64,000 nucleotides of DNA from Comamonas sp. lk (GTDB taxonomy: Bacteria; Pseudomonadota; Gammaproteobacteria; Burkholderiales; Burkholderiaceae_C). A program made the position numbers and the translations under genes. Below are positions 51,887-61,809 of this stretch, one piece after another; position 1 is the stretch's first letter, and each line of letters begins with the position of its first letter. The stretch is taken from NCBI GenBank assembly GCA_945860595.1, contig CAMAQV010000005.1, forward strand, positions 1 to 64,000, written 5' to 3'. The notes beneath the pieces are model-generated. The model did no database searches. It saw nothing but the letters and a program-made list of their open reading frames with translations, and was not told where the DNA came from.

Positions 51887-53284
51887 ATGAATACCCCCGT
51901 CGATACCCGCGCCATCCAGGCTATGGACAGCGCGCATTTTCTGCATCCCTTCACCGATTTCCAAGACCTCAACACCCGCGGCGCGCGCGTCATCACCCGT
52001 GCCGAAGGTGTTTATATCTGGGACTCTGAGGGCCACAAAATTCTGGATGGCATGAGCGGTTTGTGGTGCGTCAACGTGGGCTATGGGCGGCGTGAACTCG
52101 CGGATGCCGCGCACCGCCAGATGCTGGAGCTGCCCTACTACAACAGCTTTTTCCAAACCACTAACGTGCAAGCCGCCACGCTGGCGGCCAAGCTGGCATC
52201 GCTGGCACCCACGGTGGGCGGACGCAGTTTCCAGCATGTGTTTTATTCATCCAGCGGCAGCGAGAGCAACGACTCCAATGTGCGCATGGTGCGCCGCTAC
52301 TGGGATTTGCTGGGCCAGCCGCAGCGCAAAATCATCATCAGCCGCCACAACGCTTACCACGGCAGCACCATGGCCGGAGCCTCGCTGGGCGGCATGAGCG
52401 GCATGCACGCGCAGGGCGACTTGCCGATTCCCAATATCTGCCATATCCAGCAGCCCTACCATTTTGAGCACGCGCTGCCCGGTGAAAGCGAGGATGACTT
52501 CGGCATCCGCGCCGCAGGTTGGCTGGAGCAGCGGATTCTGGAACTCGGGCCCGATAAGGTGGCCGCTTTCATCGGCGAGCCGGTGCAGGGCGCCGGCGGC
52601 GTGATCATTCCGCCGGCCACCTACTGGCCCGAGATCCAACGCATCGTCGACAAGTACGGCATCCTGCTGATCAGCGACGAGGTGATTTGCGCCTTCGGCC
52701 GCCTGGGCCACTGGTTTGCCTATGAAAAATTCGGCTACCGCCCCGACCTGGTGACCTTTGCCAAGGCCGTCACCAGCGGCTACATCCCCTTGGGCGGCGT
52801 GATGGTGGGCGACCGCGTGGCGAAGGTGCTGATCGAGCAGGGCGGCGAGTTCAACCACGGCTACACCTACAGCGGCCACCCGGTCGCCTGCGCGGTCGCG
52901 CTGGCCAATCTGGAGCTGATGGAGCGTGAAGACCTGGTGGCGCGCGTGCACGACGATGTCGGCCCCTATCTGGCAGCGCACTTTGAGCGGCTGGCCGCGC
53001 ACCCGCTGGTGGGGCAGGCGCAGACCTGCGGCCTGATGGCGGGCCTGGTTTTGGTGCAGGACAAGGCCAAGAAGACCCCTTTCGACCCGGAGCTGGGCGT
53101 TGGCATGGTCTGCCGCCGCCATTGTTTTGCCAACGGGCTGGTGATGCGGGCGGTGGGCGATCGCATGATCATCGCCCCGCCCTTGACCATCAGCCACGCG
53201 GAAATCGACACCATGGTGGGGCTTATAGTGCGCTGTCTCGATCTGACACTGGAAGAAGTCCGGCTCAAGGGCTGGACGCGCTAG
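51887..53284 (+). CDS. aspartate aminotransferase family (putrescine/polyamine-pyruvate transaminase-like)
   Basis: VYIWDSEGHKILDGMSGLWCVNVGYGR, LLISDEVICAFGRLGHWFAYEKFG, PDLVTFAKAVTSGYIPLGGVMV. Confidence 0.9.
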   Translation: MNTPVDTRAIQAMDSAHFLHPFTDFQDLNTRGARVITRAEGVYIWDSEGHKILDGMSGLWCVNVGYGRRELADAAHRQMLELPYYNSFFQTTNVQAATLAAKLASLAPTVGGRSFQHVFYSSSGSESNDSNVRMVRRYWDLLGQPQRKIIISRHNAYHGSTMAGASLGGMSGMHAQGDLPIPNICHIQQPYHFEHALPGESEDDFGIRAAGWLEQRILELGPDKVAAFIGEPVQGAGGVIIPPATYWPEIQRIVDKYGILLISDEVICAFGRLGHWFAYEKFGYRPDLVTFAKAVTSGYIPLGGVMVGDRVAKVLIEQGGEFNHGYTYSGHPVACAVALANLELMEREDLVARVHDDVGPYLAAHFERLAAHPLVGQAQTCGLMAGLVLVQDKAKKTPFDPELGVGMVCRRHCFANGLVMRAVGDRMIIAPPLTISHAEIDTMVGLIVRCLDLTLEEVRLKGWTR

Positions 53285-53331
53285 CCGCCGCTGGCCTGTT
53301 GTTTGGAACTCTATTTAATCAGGAGAAAAAC

Positions 53332-54468
53332 ATGAATGCAGTTGGTTCGGTCCGCCGCTTCTTCCATAACCTGACCTGGGTCGCCGCAGCCGCCTATGCG
53401 GTGGCCGGCTTGAACCCTGTTATGGCCCAGGCGCAGGAAGAAAAAGTTCTCAATATCTACAACTGGTCTGATTACGTGGCCAGCGACACGATTGCCAATT
53501 TCGAGAAAGAAACTGGTATCAAGGTGCGCTATGACACCTACGACAACAATGAAATCCTGCATGCCAAACTGGTGGCCGGTAAAACCGGTTATGACATTGT
53601 CGTGCCCTCATCCACCTTTGCCCGGCTGCAAATTGACGGTGGCCTGTTGATGAAGCTAGACAAGTCGCAGCTGCCCAACCTCAAGAACTTGGATCCCGAT
53701 ATCCAGGCGCAAATTGCCACGATAGATCCGGGTAACCAGTACCTGGTGAATTGGCTCTGGGGTTACACCACCATCGGCATCAACACCGCCAAGGTCAAAG
53801 CTGCGCTGGGTTCCGAGCCCATGCCCGCCAATGCGTGGGAGTTGTTTTTCAACCCCAAGTACGCCAGCAAGCTCAAGAGCTGTGGCATCTCGGTGCTGGA
53901 CAGTGCGTCTGAGGTCATACCTGCTGCCTTGCATTACCTGGGTAAAGACAGTTTCAGCAAAAGCGGTGCGGATTACCAGGAGGCGCTGGCCCTGCTGAAA
54001 AGTGTGCGGCCCTATGTGACCTTGTTCAGTTCCTCGGGCTACATCAATGAGATGGCCAGCGGCTCGATTTGCATGGCCCTGGGCTGGAATGGCGACATCA
54101 ACATCGCACGCGCCCGCGCTCTGGAGGGTAAGACCGGGCAGGATGTGGTGGCGCTGGTGCCCAAGACCGGCGGCATTCTGTTTTTTGACATGATGGCCAT
54201 CACGGCCGATGCGCCGCATCCGAAAAACGCCATGCTGTTCATGAACTACATCATGCGCCCCGAGGTGCATGCGGCGCTGACCAACAAGGTGAAGTACGCC
54301 AACCCCAACAAGGAGTCGCGCAAATTTATCGTCCCCGAGGTGGCCAGCAACCCGTCGGTATTCCCCAGTCCGGCGGAAATGGCGCTGATGGTTCCACCCA
54401 AAGCGCTGAGCAACGACATCCGCCGTTTGGAAACGCGGACCTATACGTCCTTCAAGACCGGTCTGTAA
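53332..54468 (+). CDS. polyamine ABC transporter substrate-binding protein (PotF-like)
   Basis: Signal peptide; VLNIYNWSDYVASDTIANFEKETGIKVRYDTYDNNEILHAKLVAGKTGYDIVVPS. Confidence 0.93.
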   Translation: MNAVGSVRRFFHNLTWVAAAAYAVAGLNPVMAQAQEEKVLNIYNWSDYVASDTIANFEKETGIKVRYDTYDNNEILHAKLVAGKTGYDIVVPSSTFARLQIDGGLLMKLDKSQLPNLKNLDPDIQAQIATIDPGNQYLVNWLWGYTTIGINTAKVKAALGSEPMPANAWELFFNPKYASKLKSCGISVLDSASEVIPAALHYLGKDSFSKSGADYQEALALLKSVRPYVTLFSSSGYINEMASGSICMALGWNGDINIARARALEGKTGQDVVALVPKTGGILFFDMMAITADAPHPKNAMLFMNYIMRPEVHAALTNKVKYANPNKESRKFIVPEVASNPSVFPSPAEMALMVPPKALSNDIRRLETRTYTSFKTGL

Positions 54469-55587
54469 GTGGTGGCCGGGATGGCATTTTTGCAAATTCG
54501 CCATATCGTCAAACAGTTTGACGAGGTCTTTGCGGTGGACGACGTGTCGCTGGACATCGCGCAGGGCGAGATCTTCGCTTTGCTGGGCTCGTCCGGCTGC
54601 GGCAAGTCCACGCTGCTGCGCATGTTGGCGGGTTTTGAGACGCCGACCTCCGGTCACATCGTGCTGGGGGGCCAGGACATTGTTGGCTTGGCGCCCTACG
54701 ACCGGCCCATCAACATGATGTTCCAGAGCTACGCGCTGTTTCCCCACCTCAATGTCTGGGACAACATTGCCTTCGGCCTGCGTCGCGACGGCATGTCCAA
54801 GCCGGATATCGCGCAGCGGGTCGATGAGATGCTGGAGATGGTGCAACTCAAGCCCTACGCCAAGCGCAAGCCGCACCAGCTCTCCGGCGGCCAGCAGCAG
54901 CGCGTGGCACTGGCCCGCAGCCTGGCCAAGCGCCCGCGCCTGTTATTGCTGGACGAGCCGCTGGGTGCGCTGGACGCCAAGCTGCGCCAGCGTACGCAGC
55001 TGGAGCTGGTGCACATCATCCAGCGCGTGGGCGTGACCTGCGTGATGGTGACGCACGACCAGGAAGAGGCCATGACCATGGCCACCCGCATCGGTGTGAT
55101 GAGCGAGGGCAAGATTTTGCAAATCGGCCGTCCCGAGGAGATTTACGAAACGCCCAACTGCCGCTTTGTGGCGGACTTCATCGGTACCGTCAACCTGTTC
55201 AAGGGCCAGGTCAGCGTGGACGAGCCCGACCACGTGGTCATTGACAGCCCGGAGTGCCGCCATTACGTCAGCCATGGCATCACCGGCACGCTGGGCATGG
55301 AAGTCGATGTCGCCGTGCGTCCCGAAAAGATGGGCCTGCAGGCTGCCGCTCCGCTTGCCAGCGAGCGCGAGTCCGCGGCCGAAGTTGGACATAACCAGGT
55401 CCAGGGCGAGATCACCGACATTGCCTACCTGGGCAGCCTGACCACTTACCACGTACGCCTGGCCTCGGGTCTGGTGCTCAAAGTAACCCAGACCAACGCC
55501 GCCCGCCACGCCGGTGTTCCGCTGGTCAGCGGTGACGCGGTATGGGTCTGGTGGGATGGCACGGACATCGTAGTCTTAACCCGCTAA
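54469..55587 (+). CDS. polyamine ABC transporter ATP-binding protein (PotG/PotA-like)
   Basis: [56 protein letters not shown]-like C-terminus. Confidence 0.94.
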   Translation: MVAGMAFLQIRHIVKQFDEVFAVDDVSLDIAQGEIFALLGSSGCGKSTLLRMLAGFETPTSGHIVLGGQDIVGLAPYDRPINMMFQSYALFPHLNVWDNIAFGLRRDGMSKPDIAQRVDEMLEMVQLKPYAKRKPHQLSGGQQQRVALARSLAKRPRLLLLDEPLGALDAKLRQRTQLELVHIIQRVGVTCVMVTHDQEEAMTMATRIGVMSEGKILQIGRPEEIYETPNCRFVADFIGTVNLFKGQVSVDEPDHVVIDSPECRHYVSHGITGTLGMEVDVAVRPEKMGLQAAAPLASERESAAEVGHNQVQGEITDIAYLGSLTTYHVRLASGLVLKVTQTNAARHAGVPLVSGDAVWVWWDGTDIVVLTR

Positions 55588-55590
55588 GTC

Positions 55591-56487
55591 ATGTCTGCCA
55601 CTGCCCTGGCCCGCTGGGGCTCCCGTACCCTGATCGGGGTACCCATGCTCTTCCTGATCGCATTCTTTTTGCTGCCCTTTCTGGTGGTCTTCAAGATCAG
55701 TGTGTCCGAGATGGACACCGTCTTCTTCCGCGATGTGCTGACCTGGGCCGATGGTTTGGTCACCATCAAGATCAACTTCGCAAATTACTTTAGTCTGGCG
55801 CAGGATGGCCTGTACCTGGGCACCTACATCCGCTCGCTGGGCTATGCAGCGATGACCGCGCTGATCTGCTTGCTGATTGCCTACCCGTTCGCGTATTGCA
55901 TTGCCCGCAGCCCGGCTGACAAGCGTCCGGCCTTGTTGATGATGGTGATGCTGCCGTTCTGGACCTCGTTTTTGCTGCGCATCTACGCCTGGAAAATCCT
56001 GCTCGCTGACTCGGGCGTTTTCAACCAACTGCTGCTGGTGCTGGGCGTAATTGCCGAGCCGATCAAGATGATGAACACCCCGTTTTCGCTGATTCTGGGC
56101 ATGGTGTACTGCTACATCCCTTTCATGATCCTGCCGCTGTACGCCACGCTGGTGAAGATGGATCTCAGCCTCTTGGAGGCGGCGCTGGATCTGGGTGCCA
56201 CGCCCGCGCAGGCCTTCTGGCGCATCACGGTTCCGCTGTCCAAGAGCGGCATCATTGCCGGCTCCATGCTGGTGTTCATTCCCTGTGTCGGGGAGTTTGT
56301 CATCCCCGAGTTGCTGGGGGGCCCGCAGACGCTGATGATCGGTCGGGTGCTGTGGGACGAGTTCTTTGGAAATAACGATTGGCCCATGGCGGCGGCGGTT
56401 GCCGTGGTGATGGTGCTGCTCATCATCGTGCCGCTGGCGCTCTTCAACAAGCACCAGGCCGAGGCGAACGCGAAGGCGGCCGCATGA
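55591..56487 (+). CDS. polyamine ABC transporter permease (PotH-like)
   Basis: Multi-TM with EAA loop LLEAALDLGATPAQAFWRITVPLSKSGI. Confidence 0.93.
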   Translation: MSATALARWGSRTLIGVPMLFLIAFFLLPFLVVFKISVSEMDTVFFRDVLTWADGLVTIKINFANYFSLAQDGLYLGTYIRSLGYAAMTALICLLIAYPFAYCIARSPADKRPALLMMVMLPFWTSFLLRIYAWKILLADSGVFNQLLLVLGVIAEPIKMMNTPFSLILGMVYCYIPFMILPLYATLVKMDLSLLEAALDLGATPAQAFWRITVPLSKSGIIAGSMLVFIPCVGEFVIPELLGGPQTLMIGRVLWDEFFGNNDWPMAAAVAVVMVLLIIVPLALFNKHQAEANAKAAA

Positions 56488-57317
56488 AATCCAAGCAGTT
56501 GCGCGCTGTAGTCTGGATGGGCATCGTCTTTGTCTTCCTGTACCTGCCGATCGTGACGCTGGTGGTTCTGAGCTTTAACGCCAGCCCCATGGTCACGAGC
56601 TGGGGCGGCTGGTCGCTCAAGTGGTACAGCGCGCTGGCCGACGACGAGGAGATGATTTCCGGCTTTCGGCTGTCCTTGTCGATTGCCACCCTGACCGCTT
56701 TTTCTTCCGTATTCCTGGGTACCTTGGCGGCGCTGTCCTTGCACCGCTTCAAGCGTTTTCGGGCGCGCACCCTGTTTGTCGGCATGGTCAATGCGCCCCT
56801 GGTGATGCCCGAAGTGATCATCGGTTTGTCGCTGCTGCTGATGCTGGTTTCCGTGCAGCGCCTGTTTGGATTTCCTGAGCGCGGTTTTTCCACGATCTGG
56901 TTGGGGCACACGCTGCTGGGCATGGCCTACGCCACGGTGGTGGTGCTGTCGCGCTTGCAGGAGGTGAGTCCCTCGTTAGAAGAGGCGGCGCAGGATTTGG
57001 GTTGCCGTCCGTTGCAGGTTTTTTTCCTGGTCACCCTGCCGCTGATCGTGCAGGCTATTGGCTCGGCCTGGCTGCTGACCTTTACCTTGTCGCTCGATGA
57101 CGTGGTGTTATCTGCCTTTTTGTCCGGCCCGGGTTCCACCACCATGCCCATCACCATCTTCAGCCGCGCTCGTCTGGGCGTCAGCCCCAGCGTCAACACG
57201 GTCGCCGCCATCACGGTGGCCGTGGTCAGCGTGGCCGTGGTCAGCGCCAGCATTTTCATGGCCCGTGCGCAGCGGCGGCGGGACCAGGAAATGGCCGCTG
57301 CCTACAGGCTGGGATGA
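56484..57317 (+). CDS. polyamine ABC transporter permease (PotI-like)
   Basis: EAA loop SLEEAAQDLGCRPLQVFFLVTLPLIVQAI; overlaps the preceding permease. Confidence 0.93.
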   Translation: MKSKQLRAVVWMGIVFVFLYLPIVTLVVLSFNASPMVTSWGGWSLKWYSALADDEEMISGFRLSLSIATLTAFSSVFLGTLAALSLHRFKRFRARTLFVGMVNAPLVMPEVIIGLSLLLMLVSVQRLFGFPERGFSTIWLGHTLLGMAYATVVVLSRLQEVSPSLEEAAQDLGCRPLQVFFLVTLPLIVQAIGSAWLLTFTLSLDDVVLSAFLSGPGSTTMPITIFSRARLGVSPSVNTVAAITVAVVSVAVVSASIFMARAQRRRDQEMAAAYRLG

Positions 57318-57321
57318 GGCG

Positions 57322-57350
57322 AAAAACGATGCGCGTCAAGCGGCGCGCAT
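57322..57350 (-). terminator. Rho-independent terminator ATGCGCG-N8-CGCGCAT-CG-TTTTT of the minus-strand Rieske cluster
   Basis: 7-bp perfect stem and T run on the minus strand; the TGA stop of the last gene sits in the loop. Confidence 0.65.
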
Positions 57351-58517
57351 GTTCGCGTTGTGTTGCCGCAGCACGCCTTCGCCGGGGTTATGGGGCAGCC
57401 TGCTGACCGGGCAGGCGTCTTGAACCCGGGCATGCATATCCAGCACGCAGTGCTCATATGAGGACAGCGGCCCGAAGGCGAAATCCTGTGAATTCAACCC
57501 CGCCTGCACCCGCTCGCACAAGGCCCGATCTTCCGCGCCCACGCGCCGGTTGATGCGTGCATTGAGGTGGCGCAAGACCCGCATTTCACGCCGCGTATCG
57601 GGGCGCACGTAAATGGGGTAGCGCACCCGGCAGCGCTGCCCGCCGAGCGGGAAAAACTGGAACAAGTCCATGCTGTCGCCATACAGGTCCAGCCCAGTGT
57701 TGGGCGGCATGGTGAAAAATGACCAGGTGTTGCGTACCTGGGCGGGCAGCGCGCTGTTGAGGGCCGGGGCCATGCGCTGGTACATCCGCTCGGCCCAGTT
57801 GCTGGACGGCTCCGGTCGCAGCACGCTCAGACTGCCCGCCACGCCATGCACGTTCATAAAGCCGGTCAGGTCGCTGTCGAGCAATCGCTGGTAGCCGGGA
57901 TGCCCGACCGGCACATGGTAGTTCTCCAGGTTGTTGTCCACGCCGACCTTCCAGTTGCAGTCCCATTCCTCAAGGAACGCGGCTTGCAGCGGCACCATCT
58001 CTTCCAAGCGGTAGGGTTCGATCAGCGGAAGGTACTCTGCCCACATGCTGTGCAGGCTCGCACCGCCGGGCACGATGCGCACAAACACCAGCCCGCATAA
58101 GACCTCGATATCCAAGGCCCGCAGGCCCAGCGACTGGGTGTCGTGGTCGGCAAAGGTGTGCTCTGCCGGCCGACCGGCCAGCCTTCCGTCGGTGTGGTAA
58201 CTCCAGCCATGGTAGGGGCAGCTCAAGCGCGCTTTGCACTGTGCTGCCCCTTCCAGCAATTTGGCTCCGCGGTGGCGGCAGACATTGAGAAAAGCCCGCA
58301 AAACTCCATCCTCACCGCGCAGCACCAGCACCGGGTCGCGGGGCAGATCCAGCGTGAAGAAGTCGCGCTGCCGGGGTACTTCATTCACGTGGCAGACAAA
58401 CTGCCAGGACGTACGAAACAAGTTCTCGTATTCCAGCTCGGCCAGCTCTGCGCTTTGGTAGGTCCAGGCTGCGAGAGGGCGCGTTGCGGTACTGTGCTGG
58501 ATGGGGGATGTGTTCAT
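57336..58517 (-). CDS. Rieske ring-hydroxylating-type oxygenase alpha subunit
   Basis: CRHRGAKLLEGAAQCKARLSCPYHGW Rieske ligands; mononuclear Fe motif DNNLENYHVPVGHPG. Confidence 0.9.
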   Translation of the reverse strand: MNTSPIQHSTATRPLAAWTYQSAELAELEYENLFRTSWQFVCHVNEVPRQRDFFTLDLPRDPVLVLRGEDGVLRAFLNVCRHRGAKLLEGAAQCKARLSCPYHGWSYHTDGRLAGRPAEHTFADHDTQSLGLRALDIEVLCGLVFVRIVPGGASLHSMWAEYLPLIEPYRLEEMVPLQAAFLEEWDCNWKVGVDNNLENYHVPVGHPGYQRLLDSDLTGFMNVHGVAGSLSVLRPEPSSNWAERMYQRMAPALNSALPAQVRNTWSFFTMPPNTGLDLYGDSMDLFQFFPLGGQRCRVRYPIYVRPDTRREMRVLRHLNARINRRVGAEDRALCERVQAGLNSQDFAFGPLSSYEHCVLDMHARVQDACPVSRLPHNPGEGVLRQHNANMRAA

Positions 58518-58519
58518 GC

Positions 58520-59164
58520 TCAGCCTGTGATTGATTCGTTCAGCAGATGCTGCACCGAGGCCAGGCAGATTGCTTTGGCCTGCGCAGCCCGGAAGGTGCC
58601 GGGGTCTAGTGCCGCATGCAGCCACAGGCCGGTAATCAGCGCCATCAGCCCGGTGGCCTGTTTGTCTGCGTCGATGGTGATCCCGCGCGTGGCAGCCAGG
58701 CGCACAAAGATGCCCCGGTAAATTTTCAGGTCCATTTTGTACAGCGCCCGATCCAGTTTGCTCAGTTTGGGGTACTTGGGGATGACGCTCCAAAAGCCCA
58801 ACCAGGTCCGCAGGTTGTCGGTATTGAAGATGGATGTGTCGAAGTTTTTGTCAATGCACTGGCGCAGCGCAAGGGTTGGGTCTTTGGTGTCGGCAATGCC
58901 GGCCAGGGTGTATGCCGTCCAGCTGTCGCAGAGTTGCTGGTAGGCCTGCATGATGAGCTCTTCTTTGGAGCCGAAGTGGTGATTGATCAGCCCGCGCGAG
59001 ACCTGGCCCTCGGCGCAAATGCGTTCGATCGTGGTGCCGCTGTAGCCGTGCTGGGCGATGGAGCGGGTCGTCGCCGCAATCAGCATGCGCCGCCGCACCT
59101 CGGGCTGCTCGCGTACCCGTGCTGCGGCAAGGTGGAGTTGGGTCCCTGGTGTGGCGCTGGTCAT
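58520..59164 (-). CDS. TetR/BetI-like transcriptional regulator
   Basis: RRRMLIAATTRSIAQHGYSGTTIERICAEGQVSRGLINHHFGSKEELI HTH. Confidence 0.9.
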   Translation of the reverse strand: MTSATPGTQLHLAAARVREQPEVRRRMLIAATTRSIAQHGYSGTTIERICAEGQVSRGLINHHFGSKEELIMQAYQQLCDSWTAYTLAGIADTKDPTLALRQCIDKNFDTSIFNTDNLRTWLGFWSVIPKYPKLSKLDRALYKMDLKIYRGIFVRLAATRGITIDADKQATGLMALITGLWLHAALDPGTFRAAQAKAICLASVQHLLNESITG

Positions 59165-60435
59165 AGTGGATTATTTGGCAAGGCCCCGTGCATCGCCTCC
59201 AGATACCACTCGCCGTACTGCCGGGCGTAGATTTCCATGGGGTTATAGGGGCCCGGTTCAAAAAACACCGAGTTCACCCCGCGTTGATTGGTCTCAATGA
59301 TGTGCCGGTCCTCCTGGCTGGTTTGGTCCCACAACCAGGTGAGGGCGTCGACCTGGTAGTCCACGCCCTCACGCGCGGCGCCGTCGACCAGCCAGATCAG
59401 CTCAAACGCGGTGCGGTCCACCGATTGTGGAATGGTGCGGTAGAGCAGGGTGTGGTCCGGATAAGCGACGAAGTTGGACGTTGGCCCCACGTCGATAAAT
59501 GAAAAACCGCCGTCGTAGCCCCGGCCTTTGAAGTCGCCCATGAGCGGCGCCAGACCCTGTCCGTCTCGGCTGCCGCTGACCACCCCATCGACCAGCGCCG
59601 AGCGGATGCTGTCGGCGCTTTCTTGGCCCGCTTGGGCTTTGCGGAAATAAAAGTCGGTGTCGCGCAGGCCAATACCCAGTGCATCATCGCGCGCCCGCAT
59701 GGCGGCGTCGGCGGCCTCACGCTGCGCTCCGGAGCGGGCATAGGTATGGCGCTTGGAGTACTCCTGGTGCGCTGGCCCGCAGTGGTAGCACTCTTGGTAG
59801 TTTTCTTCCACCAGCTTCCAGTTGGCTTGGATCTGGTAAGTCTTGCGGGCGGCCACTTTCGCGTCCCGCCAGCCGTACACCCGGGCCGACACGGCAAAGG
59901 CTTCCTGCACATGCGCCAGCCCCAGCGGCTCACGCGCCAGGGTGATGAAAATCATGCCCTCTTCCACGTGCACCCGCGCTTGCTTGAGGGGGAAATCCTC
60001 GGCGCGAAAGCCGGGTTCGCTCAGGCGCGCAGCCTGCAGCAGGCCCGCGCTGTCATAGGTCCAGGCGTGGTAGGGGCAGACAAAGCGGCCCTGGGCGGCG
60101 TGGCCCTGCGCCTGGTCACACAGTCTGGCGCCCCGGTGGCGGCAAACGTTGAGCAAGGCCCGCACCTGCCCGTCCTCGCCGCGCACCAAGATGAATGATT
60201 CGCCCGCCAGCTCGGCGGTGAAGAAATCCCCCGCTGCGGGCAGCATGCTGGTGTGGCCTACGCAGTGCCAGTGCGCTGTGACAAAGTGGTGCATGTCCAC
60301 GGCGAACAGATCGGGGTCGGTGTAAAAAGCCCGCGGTAGGGCGTGGCCGGGCCGGCATTGCGCCAGCGCGCTGCGCAGCGTGGCCAGCTGGCGCGCGGGC
60401 GGAGCGGGGAAGTGGATGGTCTGGGCGATCTGCAT
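59161..60435 (-). CDS. Rieske oxygenase alpha subunit (quaternary-amine oxygenase-like)
   Basis: CRHRGARLCDQAQGHAAQGRFVCPYHAW; KLVEENYQECYHCGPAHQEYSKRH; overlaps the regulator start by 4 bp. Confidence 0.9.
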   Translation of the reverse strand: MQIAQTIHFPAPPARQLATLRSALAQCRPGHALPRAFYTDPDLFAVDMHHFVTAHWHCVGHTSMLPAAGDFFTAELAGESFILVRGEDGQVRALLNVCRHRGARLCDQAQGHAAQGRFVCPYHAWTYDSAGLLQAARLSEPGFRAEDFPLKQARVHVEEGMIFITLAREPLGLAHVQEAFAVSARVYGWRDAKVAARKTYQIQANWKLVEENYQECYHCGPAHQEYSKRHTYARSGAQREAADAAMRARDDALGIGLRDTDFYFRKAQAGQESADSIRSALVDGVVSGSRDGQGLAPLMGDFKGRGYDGGFSFIDVGPTSNFVAYPDHTLLYRTIPQSVDRTAFELIWLVDGAAREGVDYQVDALTWLWDQTSQEDRHIIETNQRGVNSVFFEPGPYNPMEIYARQYGEWYLEAMHGALPNNPL

Positions 60436-60452
60436 GGTGCGGGGGTGCTTAT

Positions 60453-60556
60453 GAGCTTGTGAGCTTGTGGGCTTATGTGCGAAGGTGCGAAGGTGCGAAG
60501 GTGCGAAGGTGCGAAGGTGCGAAGGTGCGAAGGTGCGAAGGTGCGAAGGTGCGGCT
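60453..60556. repeat. 8-bp period tandem repeat: (GTGCGAAG)x9 at 60477-60548, with degenerate 8-bp units GAGCTTGT GAGCTTGT GGGCTTAT before it
   Basis: Counted directly from the sequence. Confidence 0.95.
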
Positions 60557-61809
60557 CAGCGCAAAGGAGGGGGCATGGCCCGGCGGCGGGCCGGGGCATA
60601 AAAAGGACGCGGCACGATCCAGCTGCGCACGTTGCGGCGCTCCCACTGGAGCTCCCGGTGCAGGTAGAGGTCGACCCACAGCGAGGCCGGGCTGTCACAG
60701 TGCGGCGCGTCGATGCGGGCAATGGCAATGTTGCGCTTGAGCGTGGGTGACCACAGGGCCGAGGTGATTTCACCCACCTGCACGCTGTTGTCCACATCGG
60801 CATAAACCAGTGCGCCATGTGCGGGCTTGTTGCCGTCCAGCTCCAGGCCCACCAACTTGCGCCGCACGCCGCTGGTTTTGGACTCCAGGAGGGCGCGCCG
60901 TCCGTTGAAATGGCCTTTATCCAGCACCACCGTCCAGTCCAGGTTCAGTTCCCACGGCGTGCTCTCGCGCCCCAAGCGCAGAGTCTGTGCGCAGGACAGG
61001 AAGTCCACGCCGGGCAGGATAAAGCCGGCTTCGATACGCGCCATCTCCAGCGCCTGGTAGCCCATGGGTGTGATGCCCCGGTTCGCACCCGCTTGCATCA
61101 GGGTGTTCCATAGCGTAGTGGCGTGGTGCGGCGCGACCCAGACCTCGTAACCCAGGTCGCCCGTGAAGCCGGTGCGTGAAATCAGGACCTCGTGGCCATC
61201 GTAGGAATGCCGCGAAATACCCATGGCGGCCAGCGTTTCCAGTCCGGAAAATCCTGCCGCCTGCAACACCGCAAACGCGGTGGGGCCTTGCAACGCCAGC
61301 GCCGCGATGTCGGCGGTGACTTCGGCTATCTGCACATCAAAGCCATAGGCGCAGTCCAAAAACCAGTCGAGCTGCCGCTCCTGGCAGCAGACCCGAAATT
61401 CCTGAGGGCCCAAACGGAACACAGTGCCGTCGTCCACTACATAACCCGCATCGTCACACCACAGCGTGTACAGCACGCGGTCTGTGGCCAGTTTGGCAAT
61501 GTTGCCGGTCACCATGCGGTTGAGGTAGCGCTCGGCGTCGGGGCCGCTGATGCGGTACTTCACCATGGGTGTCAGGTCGAACAGCGCGCAGGTGTTGCGG
61601 ATGGCGAAGTATTCCTGCTCCACGTAGGAGTACACATCAGGGGTCAGGTAACCTGCCCAGGCGATGAAGCTATCAGTCTGTATCCACGGCAGGCTGGCTT
61701 CATAAAAAGGCGTGTGGAGCAAGGGACGCAGGTAGTGCGACTGGGCCTGCCCATCCTGCGGTGCCCTGCGGGGTGCGCTCCAGGGCGCGGGGGCTTTTTC
61801 ATGCGCCAT
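60556..61809 (-). CDS. GcvT/aminomethyltransferase-family protein (DmdA-like)
   Basis: EYFAIRNTCALFDLTPMVKYRISGPDAERYLNRMVTGNIAKL, ISRTGFTGDLGYEVWV, YQALEMARIEAGFILPGVDF. Confidence 0.9.
   Translation of the reverse strand: MAHEKAPAPWSAPRRAPQDGQAQSHYLRPLLHTPFYEASLPWIQTDSFIAWAGYLTPDVYSYVEQEYFAIRNTCALFDLTPMVKYRISGPDAERYLNRMVTGNIAKLATDRVLYTLWCDDAGYVVDDGTVFRLGPQEFRVCCQERQLDWFLDCAYGFDVQIAEVTADIAALALQGPTAFAVLQAAGFSGLETLAAMGISRHSYDGHEVLISRTGFTGDLGYEVWVAPHHATTLWNTLMQAGANRGITPMGYQALEMARIEAGFILPGVDFLSCAQTLRLGRESTPWELNLDWTVVLDKGHFNGRRALLESKTSGVRRKLVGLELDGNKPAHGALVYADVDNSVQVGEITSALWSPTLKRNIAIARIDAPHCDSPASLWVDLYLHRELQWERRNVRSWIVPRPFYAPARRRAMPPPLR

Noticed and set aside
60477-60548. CRISPR-like array
   Set aside because: 8-bp head-to-tail units with no spacers; simple tandem repeat.
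60473-60679. ORF encoding repetitive TFAPSHLR peptide
   Set aside because: Only the translation of the 8-bp DNA repeat on the minus strand, overlapping the GcvT-like gene; no evidence it is made.
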